Source: Tanypteryx hageni
Taxonomy: Eukaryota > Arthropoda > Insecta > Odonata > Petaluridae
Assembly (NCBI GenBank): GCA_028673005.1
Contig: CM054113.1
Location: 70,475,850-70,539,849 of the forward strand
Direction: 5' to 3'
DNA length: 64,000 bases
Positions 37,301 to 49,300 of the stretch are shown one piece after another. Within the stretch, counting starts at the first letter, position 1, and each line of letters begins with the position of its first letter. The notes below the pieces were generated by a model, which worked only from the letters and a program-made list of their open reading frames with translations, made no database searches and had not been told where the DNA came from. The position numbers were made by a program, and so were the translations under genes.

Positions 37301-40300
37301 CCGGGGCGTTACAAAGGCCAAATGGCATTACCCGGAATTGCCACAGCCCATTCCCCACAGTGAATGCCGTTTTTTTCTTTGTCTTCTGACGCCACCTCCA
37401 CCTGCCAATACCCGCTCTGCAGATCTAAAGTGCAGAACCACTTGGAACCAGCAAGGGCATCAATAGTGTCATCAATCTGGGGCAGCGGGAATGAGTCTTT
37501 CTTAGTCACGGCGTTGAGCGCTCGATAGTCCACACAAAATCTCATGGTCCCATCCTTTTTCTTAACCATAACAATTGGGGATGCCCACAGACTCAACGAG
37601 GGCTCGATTATTCCTTGATGTGCCATATCCTGAATAAGAGAGTTTACTTCTTCTTGCTTGGCTCGAGGTACTCTTTGTGGTTGAAGTTTGATAGGATGTG
37701 CCTGCTCAACCTTTATTCGATGTTGGATTATCTTCGTGCGTCCGTTCCCGGAGAAAACGTCTTGGAATTCAATCAGCAGGTTCCTCAGTTCCTCACGTTG
37801 CATAGAGCCCAGTTCTTGCACCGAGTCTTCGAATAGCAATTCTATGGGAACTTCCCTTCCCGAGTCCCGGCTTTTCCGTCGGCGGAGAAGATGGTCACCA
37901 CGGGAAATGTCTTTGCTAACGGAAGTCCAGCCTCTATGCACAGCGTCCTGTCTAATACATTCGCAACGCGTATGGCTGGGTATTCACCCCTTAGGTTGTG
38001 TAGTGTCCTCCCGACCAGCAATCCCGGGGGATGGTCGCTTCCACCCAATGGCTCCGATACGACTAGTCCTCCCAATCTTTGGGCTTCCGTTGTCACTGGT
38101 ATCACAGCTTCTGAACGAGGAGGAATTTCCACAACCCGGGCGGTTTGGAGGGTGACATCTATGGCCACGGCTCCTTCGCTATCTCCCAGGAGAGCCACCT
38201 CCCTGTCGTTTAGCCGAAGGGAATTTCGGCATAGGTCGACAGTGCATTTGTTCTGCCGTAAAAAGTCCAAACCTAAGATGCAGTCATTAACAATGTCAGC
38301 CACATATGCCCTGTGGCGGATTATCTGCCCACCGAGATTGAATTCCAGCTCGCATTCTTCGGTAATGGGCGAGGATTCCCCGGTAACGGTTTTCAGAAAT
38401 ATGCGTCTATCCGGGACCCTCATCTGTATCCTGTGTTGGAGAGTAATTGAGGGATTCACGATGGTCACGCTGGCTCCGGTGTCCACTAATATCCTAGTTC
38501 TTCGGCCATCCAATAGTGAGGAAAAGGACTTCGCGGCATTTGTTTCCACAACCAGGGGCTCTTGTTGTGCCCTAGCCAGCCATTGCCCCTCGTGACTGGC
38601 AATTTGCCGTTTTCCGGCTTCTGCTCCCCCTGTCGGTTCGGCCGCTCACTGGTTATAGGGCATTTCCTCTTTACATGCTCCTGCCGTCCGCATCACCAAC
38701 ATGAAATCTGCGGCGTGGATGCTTCACCGGCAGTACAGCTGCATCCCTCTGCCGCATCCTCAGTCGCCTCTATAGTCCGTACCATGTGGGCACTGGCCCT
38801 TGTTGCTTTGACCGCAGACTCCACCTCGAGTGCCTTCGCTAGAGATTCCCGCAACGAAAATGACCCTGAGATTCGGACAGCCATCTGCACCTGCGTGTTG
38901 CTTATTCCGCTGACAAACTGTTTAGCGGCGATTTGGTCCTGCACCTCGGGTGCGCAATGGGAAACGCCAACCGGACCAACCGTTCTACGTCTGCTGCAAA
39001 CGTTGCCAAGTCCTCCTTCATCTCCTGTCGTCGGGCATTGAGTTGCGTGTGGTGAAGGTGGATGAACATTTCGTCTCCAAATCTTAGCTGGAGTACGGAT
39101 ACTAGGCTGGAAAAGTCGTCGATATGGTCAATGGTGTGCAAAACGGCAACCGCAGGTACTCGTAAGTTCGCAGCCAGCATATTCGCCTTCGTCGCGCCAA
39201 CCCAGCCGTTGAGGCCTGTGACGATATTGAAATGGACTAGGTAGTCTTGTAGTGGAGAGCTTCCATCGTAAGAAGCTACTTTGGCAATACACATCGCCCC
39301 TACTCCGGACTTGAAATCTCCGGGGCGCTGGCTTGAACATGCCACCTTTCTCTCCCACCTTTCCTCCAATCCCCGCAGCGCAGCTTGCATTTCCTCTTTG
39401 GCCTCTGTAGCGTCTAGACATGCCTTTTCCAGTTGTTGGGTAAGATCGTCGATTTGTGTTTGCAGACCTCCCGTCGCTTGCGATATTCCGTCCGTAATTC
39501 TCCTGATCATCGCCTCGAGAAGATCACGCTGCTGTTGCTCCGCAATCTGCATCCGCTCTTCCCATGCTCGGAGTTGTTCGGACATCTCGCGCTGGCGAGC
39601 CGTTATCTGACGCAACATCAAGGTCATAGAATCCGCCGGTGTTTCTTCGCCCCCTGGGAGAGCCTCCGGATTCTCCTCCTGCTGATGGGTGCGGGGCATG
39701 TTTCTTCTTCCTTCCACCAATCCCACTTCTGACACCAGTGTACCAAGATTCGGGGTTCGGGATTGGGGAAATGAAAACACGACGCGTGATTTATCCCAAG
39801 CAGCGCTTTATTCGCTTGTGAGTGGCCTTGCCACTGCCTCGTCTCTCACTGTCCCTGCCGCGGTGGCTCGCCTTCTTATATCCCTCGCCCGGGCATTCCA
39901 GAACATTCAGGAAGGGCTGCGAATGCCGGTCGAGAATGTTCCGGACGGGTCATAGAACGAGTCCCCAGGCACGCCAAATGGCGCTACCAGAGAGCTATTG
40001 CTGCTGCCGTCGTTACAATACTATGAATTTTTTGTATATACCATCCTTCATATAAAACCATTAAGTTTTTATTAAAAAACTTAGCTGTTTTTTATGTTCA
40101 TTACACAAAAAGATTTTGCGTACATATATAGATGATTTTTGTAAAACTTTTTTAATGACTAGGACAAATAAGTTGTTAAGCTGTCTTTTGATATAAAGTA
40201 TATATTGTAAATGGTATCTTCTAAGTGTTGCCAGATGTTCCATGTGTAAGTGATTTCCATGTGTAAGTGATTCTCTCATATTTTATCATTCTGTTTTGTT

Positions 40301-43300
40301 ATTCTGCAAAGGTTAATGCAGTAAATTTTACATTATATAGCAGTCCCTCAGGTATTACATTGCTGACTTAAAATCCATGGTTGACAAAAGCGTGGTTGGT
40401 GAGGTCCAGAGCTCAGGGGTGGATATAGGGCCAGGCAATCTAGATGACCGCTTAGGGCCTCATGCCTCTGGGGGACGTATACCTCTGAGGAACTCACCTC
40501 TAGATCCATGAGAGCAGGGCTTAATTTCTAAAAAAATAATAACCGGAACGCATGAAAAAAGTGGGGTTAAACCTTTTTTGATTTATTAAATAAACATTAA
40601 ATTCGTCATTGTTTAAAGCCACATCTTGACATTTACATATTTCATGAAGTATGATTTATTAACAGTTTATTATACACAACTACAAAATAAAAACGAATTT
40701 TACTTACAATTAAAGTAAACTCCATAGTTTTTCAGATTTTCATTATCTTCTTTAACCTTCCTAGTTTTAGATTGAGTATCGAGAGCGCTGTCTTCCATCG
40801 GTGAGCCAACTGCGAACATATGTTGTAGGGTCGAAAGAAGTGAGTGGAGGACCAACAAGTTTTAGAAACAGCAAACTTGAGAGAGTTTTTGTTAATAGAG
40901 ATGTGCGTATTGGTGTTAAAATTTGGTTCATAGCTGAAAATCCTCGCTCACATTCAACATTTGATATTGCTATTGTAGATATTGTCATAAAAAGATGTTT
41001 TAGATTTGTACGAACTTCTCTCCCAGCTGTATCTCTGAATATTTGAAAATCTCTAATTGTATTTTCATAATTTACATTAAATCTTTTTGCCAAGGCAGAA
41101 ACCCCTTCTTCACCAAACCTTATGTCTACACTTTCATTCATGTCAGACCACATACTAGGGTACAAAACTTTAAATTGTTTCATTAATTTTTCAGATTCAT
41201 TTGAATCATTATGTCCAATTACAAACATTCTTGACCGAAGGTTATTGGCTAGACTTCTATAAAATTGATCACCAGCTATAGCAATGTCTGCTTTCTTTCC
41301 ACTATGCAGTTCAACACCATGAAAATTTTTAATTTCAACTCCTGCTATTGCTTCTGAATGATACCTTCCTGGTCGACCTATCATTGATTCAAAAACACGA
41401 ATTTGTAGACAGATTTTCCGATGAGCTTCAACAATTGTACAGATTCTTTCTTCCAGTTTTAATGATAATTGGAATAGCTCTATCAAGTCCAAGATTTTGA
41501 ACAAAAGCAGTAGATGTCAGTCTCAAAGCTAGTCCACAAAACTTCGATTTTTCACATTCGTCTCTTCTCTTATCTTTAGAAGCTTCAGAGAAGTGGTTAA
41601 ATAGAACAGGATCATCCATCCAAAGTGCCTTCACTGTTCTCAAGGTAGATGAAATCCAATGAATGTTTAAAATTCACCCAATTTTTAGTATATTTTGTTC
41701 AAGAGATTGCGAACATATTTGAAGTTCTCTTTGGTTCCTAGGTGAAGAATGATACAGTGAACATATTCTATCTACAAATATTTGAGATTATTAATGCCAT
41801 TAATTTCTTTCACTGTATCTCCAACACATAATTCTAGGTGGTGATTCAAACAATGCCAAATTATAAGATTAGGGTACTTATCTAAAAATAATTTTGCAAC
41901 TCCTGATTTGCATCCTAACATAACGGCAGCACCATCGCATGTTAAAGAAACAAGACACTCTTGTAAAATAGCTTCAGTTAACCCATGGTTATTTAATTCT
42001 GCTAATACAGTGTTAAATATACAATCAGCATTTTGTCTCTCCAGTTCAATTATGCACAAAAATAAGTTTTCTGGTTGGGTCATATTTATTAACTGAACTC
42101 GAATGTATACGATTAGACAGGAATTATTGCTAAGTGATGTTGATTTGTCTAAAATAATTTCGAATTTTGGCCTACTGTCAACAATTTCTTTTAAAAGAGT
42201 TTTTTGCATTCTATCTGAAATGTGCATTAAAATATTTGTGCAAGCAACATTCGAATGTAAAATTTTTCCCATATCGATGCCATTGAGAATTTGCACATCA
42301 ACCTCCATCTCGAAACCATAAGACGGAAGATTTAACTTTGCTTGTTTATATGCGGTATGAAATATTCTTTCAGTAACTACGTATTCTTGTTTATGCATAT
42401 CTGCGACAATACCAGCCATTATGTTTTTTCTCCTGTGGAAATAACTTTTTCTGCTTTTATATGTGCTGCAGAATTTTGGTGTTCGAAATTTTTTTTCTCA
42501 ATGATGTTTGATTTTGAGTAATTGTCAGTCCATTTGGAGAAATATTACAGTATATCCAACAACGGTCCAATTTTAAACCTTGCGATTTTTGGCTGCCCAA
42601 AGAACCAACATTCTTGCAAATGGAACAGCCAAGTTTTCCATTTAAAACTACTAGCCAAGGATTTATCTTTATAAACTCAATTTTTTTTTATTCCATCCTT
42701 GGGGAAGTTTATTCAAATCTTCAGATAATGGTTGTTCCATCCTAGATTCCACTTCAGCCACTTTCACTAAATCACTACCACTTGCACCATCATTTATAAC
42801 TGTTACCTCATTTGTAGAATTTTGTTTATTTCTTTTATTGGGAACAAAATATGCATCTAAACTTTCTTGAGACATTTCTATGGGTAATATCACAGTAACT
42901 TTTCACGAAACTTTCAAATAAAATGCTCTTACAAATGCGACTGTATCAAATAATGAACATGACTAAACAAAGTGGATTTTATTATAAATTGTACAACACC
43001 ACGAACCTTTTCCCCGAGTCACCGCATTAGTAATGATACCAATACAGTGGTGCCACCTATCGAGTCATTTCCACTATTACACAGTTGACAGCTTATTATT
43101 ATTTTTTTCATCTGAATTACTTCTTTATCAATTATATCAAACTTAAGTTTTAAAGCAGAAAAATGGTTAAAATGTGGATTCCAGATGTTAAAAAAGAACC
43201 GGAACGTTGTTCCGGACCGTTATGGTCGAAATTAAGCCCTGCATGAGAGAGTTGTGTTAACAGAGTGAGGAGCTTAAGACATGAGGGGAAAGAAATGTAT

Positions 43301-46300
43301 CGATTGTATAAAATTCCTATCACTAAGAAGCAGTCATCTATATATCCTAAATGATGACAATAAACAAAGATAAATGATAATGGGCAAACACCAGTCACAA
43401 CTGACAGGTGGCATCGAAAAAATAATTATTTCTAATAATAATAATGCTTTATTCATCATTAGATGGCACAGCCACAATAGATGCTGTCACAAATATAGAA
43501 AGAGAGAAATAAAAGGTATTTACAAATCAAGTACTTACTTCAGAAGGTGAGTTCAGAAAAGTCACAGTCAAAGTACTGATCAGTAGAGTAGAGGAGGTTA
43601 GAGATAAGCCAATTTTCAATAACACGTCTAAACATAGCATTGCTTGATAGTCTAGCAGTAGATGGTAACATATTAAATAGCCTGATGCTCAGGGTGTGAC
43701 CACTGTTATAGGTTTTAGTTAGTCTGCACTGTGCAACATCTAGGTCATTTTTCTTTCTAGTATTATGGGTATGAGTATTACATCTGGGAATAAAGTAACA
43801 AAGTTTTGCCTTGACGTACAATAAGTTATAAAATATATAGAGACAAAATAGTGTCATTATACCCAGTTCTTTAAAAAGAGGTTTACAATGTTCTTGCAGA
43901 CCTGAGTTAGTCATAATTCTAATTGCCTTTTTTTGTAAGGTAAAATATATGTTTAGCATTGGCAGAATGTCCCCAGAGTTTTAAACCATAACTAAGGTGG
44001 CTGTGAAAAAATGCATAGTAAGCATACTTAATGTAGTGATCAGTGACACATGTTTTAAGCCTCCGAAGCAGATAAAGAGATCTGGACAGTTTCTTATGGA
44101 CTGCTGATACATGACTGCTCCAGTCAAGTTTGCTGTCTATGTATATCCCAAGTAGTTTTACTGTATCATTTGCATCTTGGTTTTTAAGGCTACATAGAAG
44201 GTGCTGAGTTTTGTCCTCATTAAGAAGGAATTGGTTAGCACCGAACAAATCATTCGCTTGGCTTTGGACTACTGTAGATAATAACTTGGACTCACAGGAA
44301 TTCTTGCATCTTTGAATGAAGGTCGTGTCATCAGTATATAACACTGCTTCAGAAGTAACATTGACAGATATGTCATTAATCATAATAAGGAATAACAAAG
44401 GACCAAGTACAGATCCTTGAGGAACACCATGCTTTACTGTTAGGTAATCAGACTTAGCACCATTGACTTCAACTGTTTGTTTTCTATTTGACAGATAGCA
44501 GCACATAAATTTCAGTTCAGATCCTTGAAAACCATAGTACTCCAGTTTATGCTTTAGAATTGAGTGAGAGACACAATCAAAGGCTGAAGAAAGATCACAC
44601 AGAGTAAGAGAAATACAGTGCCTTTCTTCAAAGGCCTGAAGTATTTGATTAGTAACATATTCAACAGCTTGTTCAGTGGATGTACCAGGTCGAAAACCAA
44701 ATTGTGAGGTCGAAAACAGGTTATAGTTTTCAAAATAAGCAAGGATTTGTGTATTAACAATGGATTCAAAAATTTTACCAATAACAGGGATAATAGATAT
44801 AGGGCGGTAACTGCGAGGAGAATTTTTGTCACCACTTTTATAGACAGGAATTACCTTAGAATATTTTAGTGCTTCAGGGAAATAACCAGATTGAAGACAA
44901 GTATTGATCACCATTGAAAGGGGAAAAGCCATTATGTGAATTACAGATTTAATTATAACATTTGAGAGTCCATAAATATTTTTGCTTTTGGAGTTTCTGA
45001 AATGTTTAACTACTTTAAGGATATCAGGGGGTGTAACATATTTCCAGTGAAATGGTGCTGGGTTGACAGGGAAGTTATTGAGCAATTCAGTGGCAGTAGC
45101 TTTTGGACTATTCACACAAGAAAGAGTGCAGTCAACAGAACTAACAAAATAGCTATTAAGTTCATGTGGATCCAAGGGAACATTGATATGAGTTTGGGTC
45201 ATGGCAGTTTCACTTTTAATAATAGACCCAGCAGCCTTACATTTGTTTGATGCAAAGTTAATAAAATTACAGTTAGCATTAAGTTTTGCTTGAGATAGTT
45301 TACTGTGATAATCCTTTTTTAAGTCTTTGTACAATTGTTTAAGACTTACTGTCTCCATTGATTTGTAGGCATGATGTGCAAGTATTAAATTAGTTCTTAG
45401 ATGTTCAAGCTCAGAGGTAAACCAGTTATTTTTGTGAGTCTTTCCACATTTTAGTTGTATAAGTTTTAGTGGAAAAGAATGTTGAAAAGTATTAATAAAT
45501 ATGTCAAAAAACTGTGTGAAATTTAAAAGCCCATTCCCATAGCAGAGTAAGGATACCCAGTCAATAGAAGATAAAAGAAATTTAAGGTTTTCCACATCAT
45601 ATGGAGTGATTGGCCTGGAGTACAAGGGTTTGGAAATGATTTTTGTAGAGCTTACTCCTTACTCTTCCTTCTGTATTGAGGACTTAGAGCTGCAATCTAC
45701 ATCAACCTCAGAAGCCCACCCACTTGATTGTATATATAAATTGTTAAGAATTTGATAGTCTGTTTTCCTCCATTAAATTTAACCAAGTTTTCAGAATTCG
45801 TGAGTTGTGGGCCCTACAAACTGCTATTGCCTATTGGTCTAGCAAACCACAGCTGCCTAGGGACTTCACAAATGTGTCACCTAGGGGCCTTACACCTCCT
45901 AAATCCACACCTGGAGGTCTTATGGGAAATTAGGGGTTATGGGGAAGTGATCCCTAACAGACATACCTAAAGTCCTACAATATACACTTTAGTATTAAAA
46001 ATGCATATGATATACTAAAAAAAAACTATATAAAAATACAAAAGAAAATAGATTCCAAGTACAAAGAAGTGCTGTACATTAAAAAGATAGTGGCAGAGCA
46101 GCCCTTCCTGACATAGCCCGCCTGGCCTTATGCTTCAAAGAAACCAACGTATCCATTAAAATTCCTCAAACCTCAAATTCCTAACTCGTGGTTTTATCAG
46201 GAGCTACAAATTTCCTCTTTCCTATGTCTCTCCTTCTGATAAAGAATAGTTAGTGCATATCTTCTTCAATAACATAAATTGTAATATTTGTAAAATTAGC

Positions 46301-49300
46301 CAACTAGACATAGCCGCACGGAGAACTGAGGATATTTAAAACTGGATATTGCAGTTGGCAAAACCAAGTACAATTTTTAACTGCAGATAATCAAAACCAT
46401 GGTTGACAAACATGCAGTTGGCAAGGGACTGCTATATTTAATATACACTGTGTTTATTACTTCTTATTGCCTATTTTAATTGTACAGCTGGTATTATTTA
46501 TGAGATGCCATCACTACAGGACTTTTAGTGTTACATTGAGAACAAAGAGCCAGAGTCCTGTTTTCTCAGAACTGAAATCTGGAAAACCTAATCCAAATGA
46601 ATTTATGATTGTTTGATAATGTGATGTGAAAATATTTTGGAAAGCTTATTTTACTTAATATGCATATACAGGTTGAACCTCTCTAATCCAGAAAGCTTTG
46701 GACTACAGAATTTTTCCAACCCATAGGTGGTTAGTTTATAATGACTTTACTGTTACTGTACATACTACCTAAGCCACCATTTTGTTTTTAATGTAAGGAT
46801 ATGAGTAAATACATAAGCTAATATAAAAATGGACATAAAAGTAAACAACAATACCGTATATATTACTTAGTTACCTCAAATGCTGTCACAGTTCTGCTTA
46901 TAAAGTGAAGAAGATAATTACTGCTAACTGTTACATCACATGTTTTGGTGGACAAATATCAGCAGGGTTGGTTGAAGACAACTGAGGCATTGGTTGGAGA
47001 TGCATCTGGAGTATTAATTGAAAGCAAACCTGAGGTCTTCATCAGAGATACACAGTGCCAGATTTTGAAATTTCCCACCCTTATGCAAAATTATTTTTCT
47101 GCCCCATTTTTGACGCTTTTTTTCTAAAAGAATCGCTGATGTATTTGGTTTGCCTATCCATTCACCTGTCTGCATAATATTAATGATTTTTATTCCCACC
47201 CTGCAATCCCATTTTTATTGCTGCCCTAAAATCTCGCCACCCATAGGCCATTGCCTTATTGCAAATCTGCTAATGGAGATACATCAAGGCTAGACAAAGC
47301 TGAGGCTACAGGACTGTCAATGCTACTAGTGGATTGGTGATCACCACTGTTCTTTGCTGATTTATTGATTAAATCTTGGAGCTTTAGCTGCCTCATATAC
47401 ATATTTAGAGTTTTCCCCAATTAGCTTATCCTTTAGCATATAGACAATCATTATTTCTTCTTCCGAGATAAAACTTCAATGCTCCAGCCCTTTTATGAGT
47501 TCATCATGTAACTGAGTGCATCCATCAATAGAAATTCTCTCATCATCACCACTCCCATCTTTTTCATTATTGTTACTCTTCTGTACCATTTTAGTATTTT
47601 TCAGCACCAGTTTGTTGATTCACAACAGGTGCATCTTGATCCACAATCATCCATTCTTCCAGAACTTAATCTTTAAATTGCTGGATAATTTCCTTCACTG
47701 TAACTAACTTAGAAAACTCTTGGATGTACTATTTGGTGGATTTTTGGTAAGCTGACTTTTTCCCTATGCAAAGCAAGTAGATTACTATCATATCTGTTCT
47801 TGAATTTCTGGAGTCAGCCTTGACAGTAATCACATGCAAGGCCAAGTATTCTGTGAAAAATCTTAGCTGGCACTATTAATATATCACCAGTAATAGATAT
47901 CATCATTCTGATAAAACCCACTAAATTAAAGCACTATCCAACTTTACTCTCCTTAATTGTGTTACAAATGATCATTCGTTTCTTATTTTCACTGGCAAAA
48001 ACTTGAGCAACTTTTCTTTCTGATCCTTTATATTATGCATGGTAAAAGTATGTACATTGTACAGACTGCCCTTATTAATAACATTTTACAGTATTTTATA
48101 CACTACTGCCATCACTTTATTGATACCAAAACATGTTTATGTTTAGTAGCACCACTGAGGCTGCTTGGAAAGCTCTTTGAATCCATCTTTAAAGGTATAA
48201 ATGCAACAGTAAAACATAAAGAGGAAATTCAGCATGCAGAGCATCCTAGTCATATATTTTTTAATTTATCCTAAAAAAATTATTTCATTTATGGTAATTT
48301 AATTCTCACTTAGCCATGGGAAAAGTTGTCTAAATTGTCATTGTCAGTTTCTGAGAACAGTAAGCACAATTGCATTATTCAAGGTGAATACAGCCCCCAA
48401 GGCATGGGTGTTTTAAATATTTTTATAAATTTTTCTGATGTAGGAACAAAGAGCACAGGAAAATCATATCACATTTCCAGGGATGTTTTTTCCAGATTAG
48501 TGAAAATTCCAGCACCATTCCAAATCAGGGTTGTTTCTGGAACACATAATTCCAGATTAGAGCGGTTCAACCTGTGTGTATGCCTGTGTATATACACACA
48601 TACGTATATGACTATGTTTTATTCTTTTAAGGAATATGTTTGTGAATAACTCTCTGCTTTATGTAGGACTACATCGTTATTATTCCTTCTGCCTTCTATG
48701 CACCAAATATGCTCAGTAAAAGGGTAAATACACCTTGTACAGTTGGAGAAGATAAGAAAGAGAAGCACAACATTTGCAGGCACTTTGATTATCTGAGCAT
48801 TTCAAGGTTTGATATGGTGCAAGGCAAAAGTTTGTCAAATACTGGCAGCAAGTCATCTACAGGCAGTTATTCTCTGGTAATTATTTTAGTATAGCTCAAT
48901 TTGGTCATTTTTTTGGATCATAGCCACCATAGTAAATTGCATGGATGATTTTTTGTCTAATTAACTTTTCACAATTATAAATACTTTCATTTACCTTTTT
49001 AGGTGTAGAGTTACACTTTGATGAAATACATGATTGGTGGGATATTATTTTCAATTGTGATTTGAGCAGAAAAATGTTTTAAAAGTAAAGTTTTTATTTA
49101 TAAAGACTGAAAAATATGATTTTAAATATTTCTGAAATAAGATGACATAAGTAAAATTTTACTAAGATAGGAATGTTTTATAATTCAATAGAATGTACGT
49201 CTGGAAATATTTTCACAATCAGCCACCATGTGGCGAGTAAGGATTGGGTCAAAGGGCAGGCAGTATAGTTTGGATAACCATAAGGAGAAGGTGTTTGATA

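Larger units (their letters stand above)
34683..40017 (-). mobile_element. Ty3/gypsy LTR retrotransposon, 5.3 kb, inactive
   Basis: Two 279 bp LTRs (34683-34961 and 39739-40017), TG..CA ends, and ATAC on both sides (34679-34682 and 40018-40021) as target duplication. The minus-strand order is LTR, primer site, gag, protease, reverse transcriptase, RNase H, integrase, purine tract, LTR, with integrase last, which is the Ty3/gypsy order. There is no envelope-like frame. The body is clearly more GC-rich than the surrounding intron. Frameshifts, an in-frame stop and a changed catalytic residue make it dead. Confidence 0.95.
40414..45913. mobile_element. Outer hAT element split by a second hAT and a LINE
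   Basis: The left end CAGGGGTGGATATAGGGCC at 40414 and the right end CCTAAATCCACACCTG ending at 45913 are inverted relatives with GGCCT-rich subtermini. Between them lie the KIAA1586-like hAT (40515-43241) and a LINE (43432-45690), which leaves well under 1 kb of its own sequence. GAGGTC lies near both outer borders, but an exact 8 bp duplication is not clear. Confidence 0.5.
34581..48666 (+). other. Laminin intron 14 (14.1 kb), transposon cluster
   Basis: Holds a gypsy element (34683-40017), an outer hAT with a KIAA1586-like hAT and a LINE inside it (40414-45913), and a Tigger element (46669-48574). 40022-40413 and 45914-46668 show nothing else. Confidence 0.85.

Noticed and set aside
37891..39041. 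+ strand frames of 159-234 codons over gypsy protease and gag
   Set aside because: Antisense shadows of the protease and gag.
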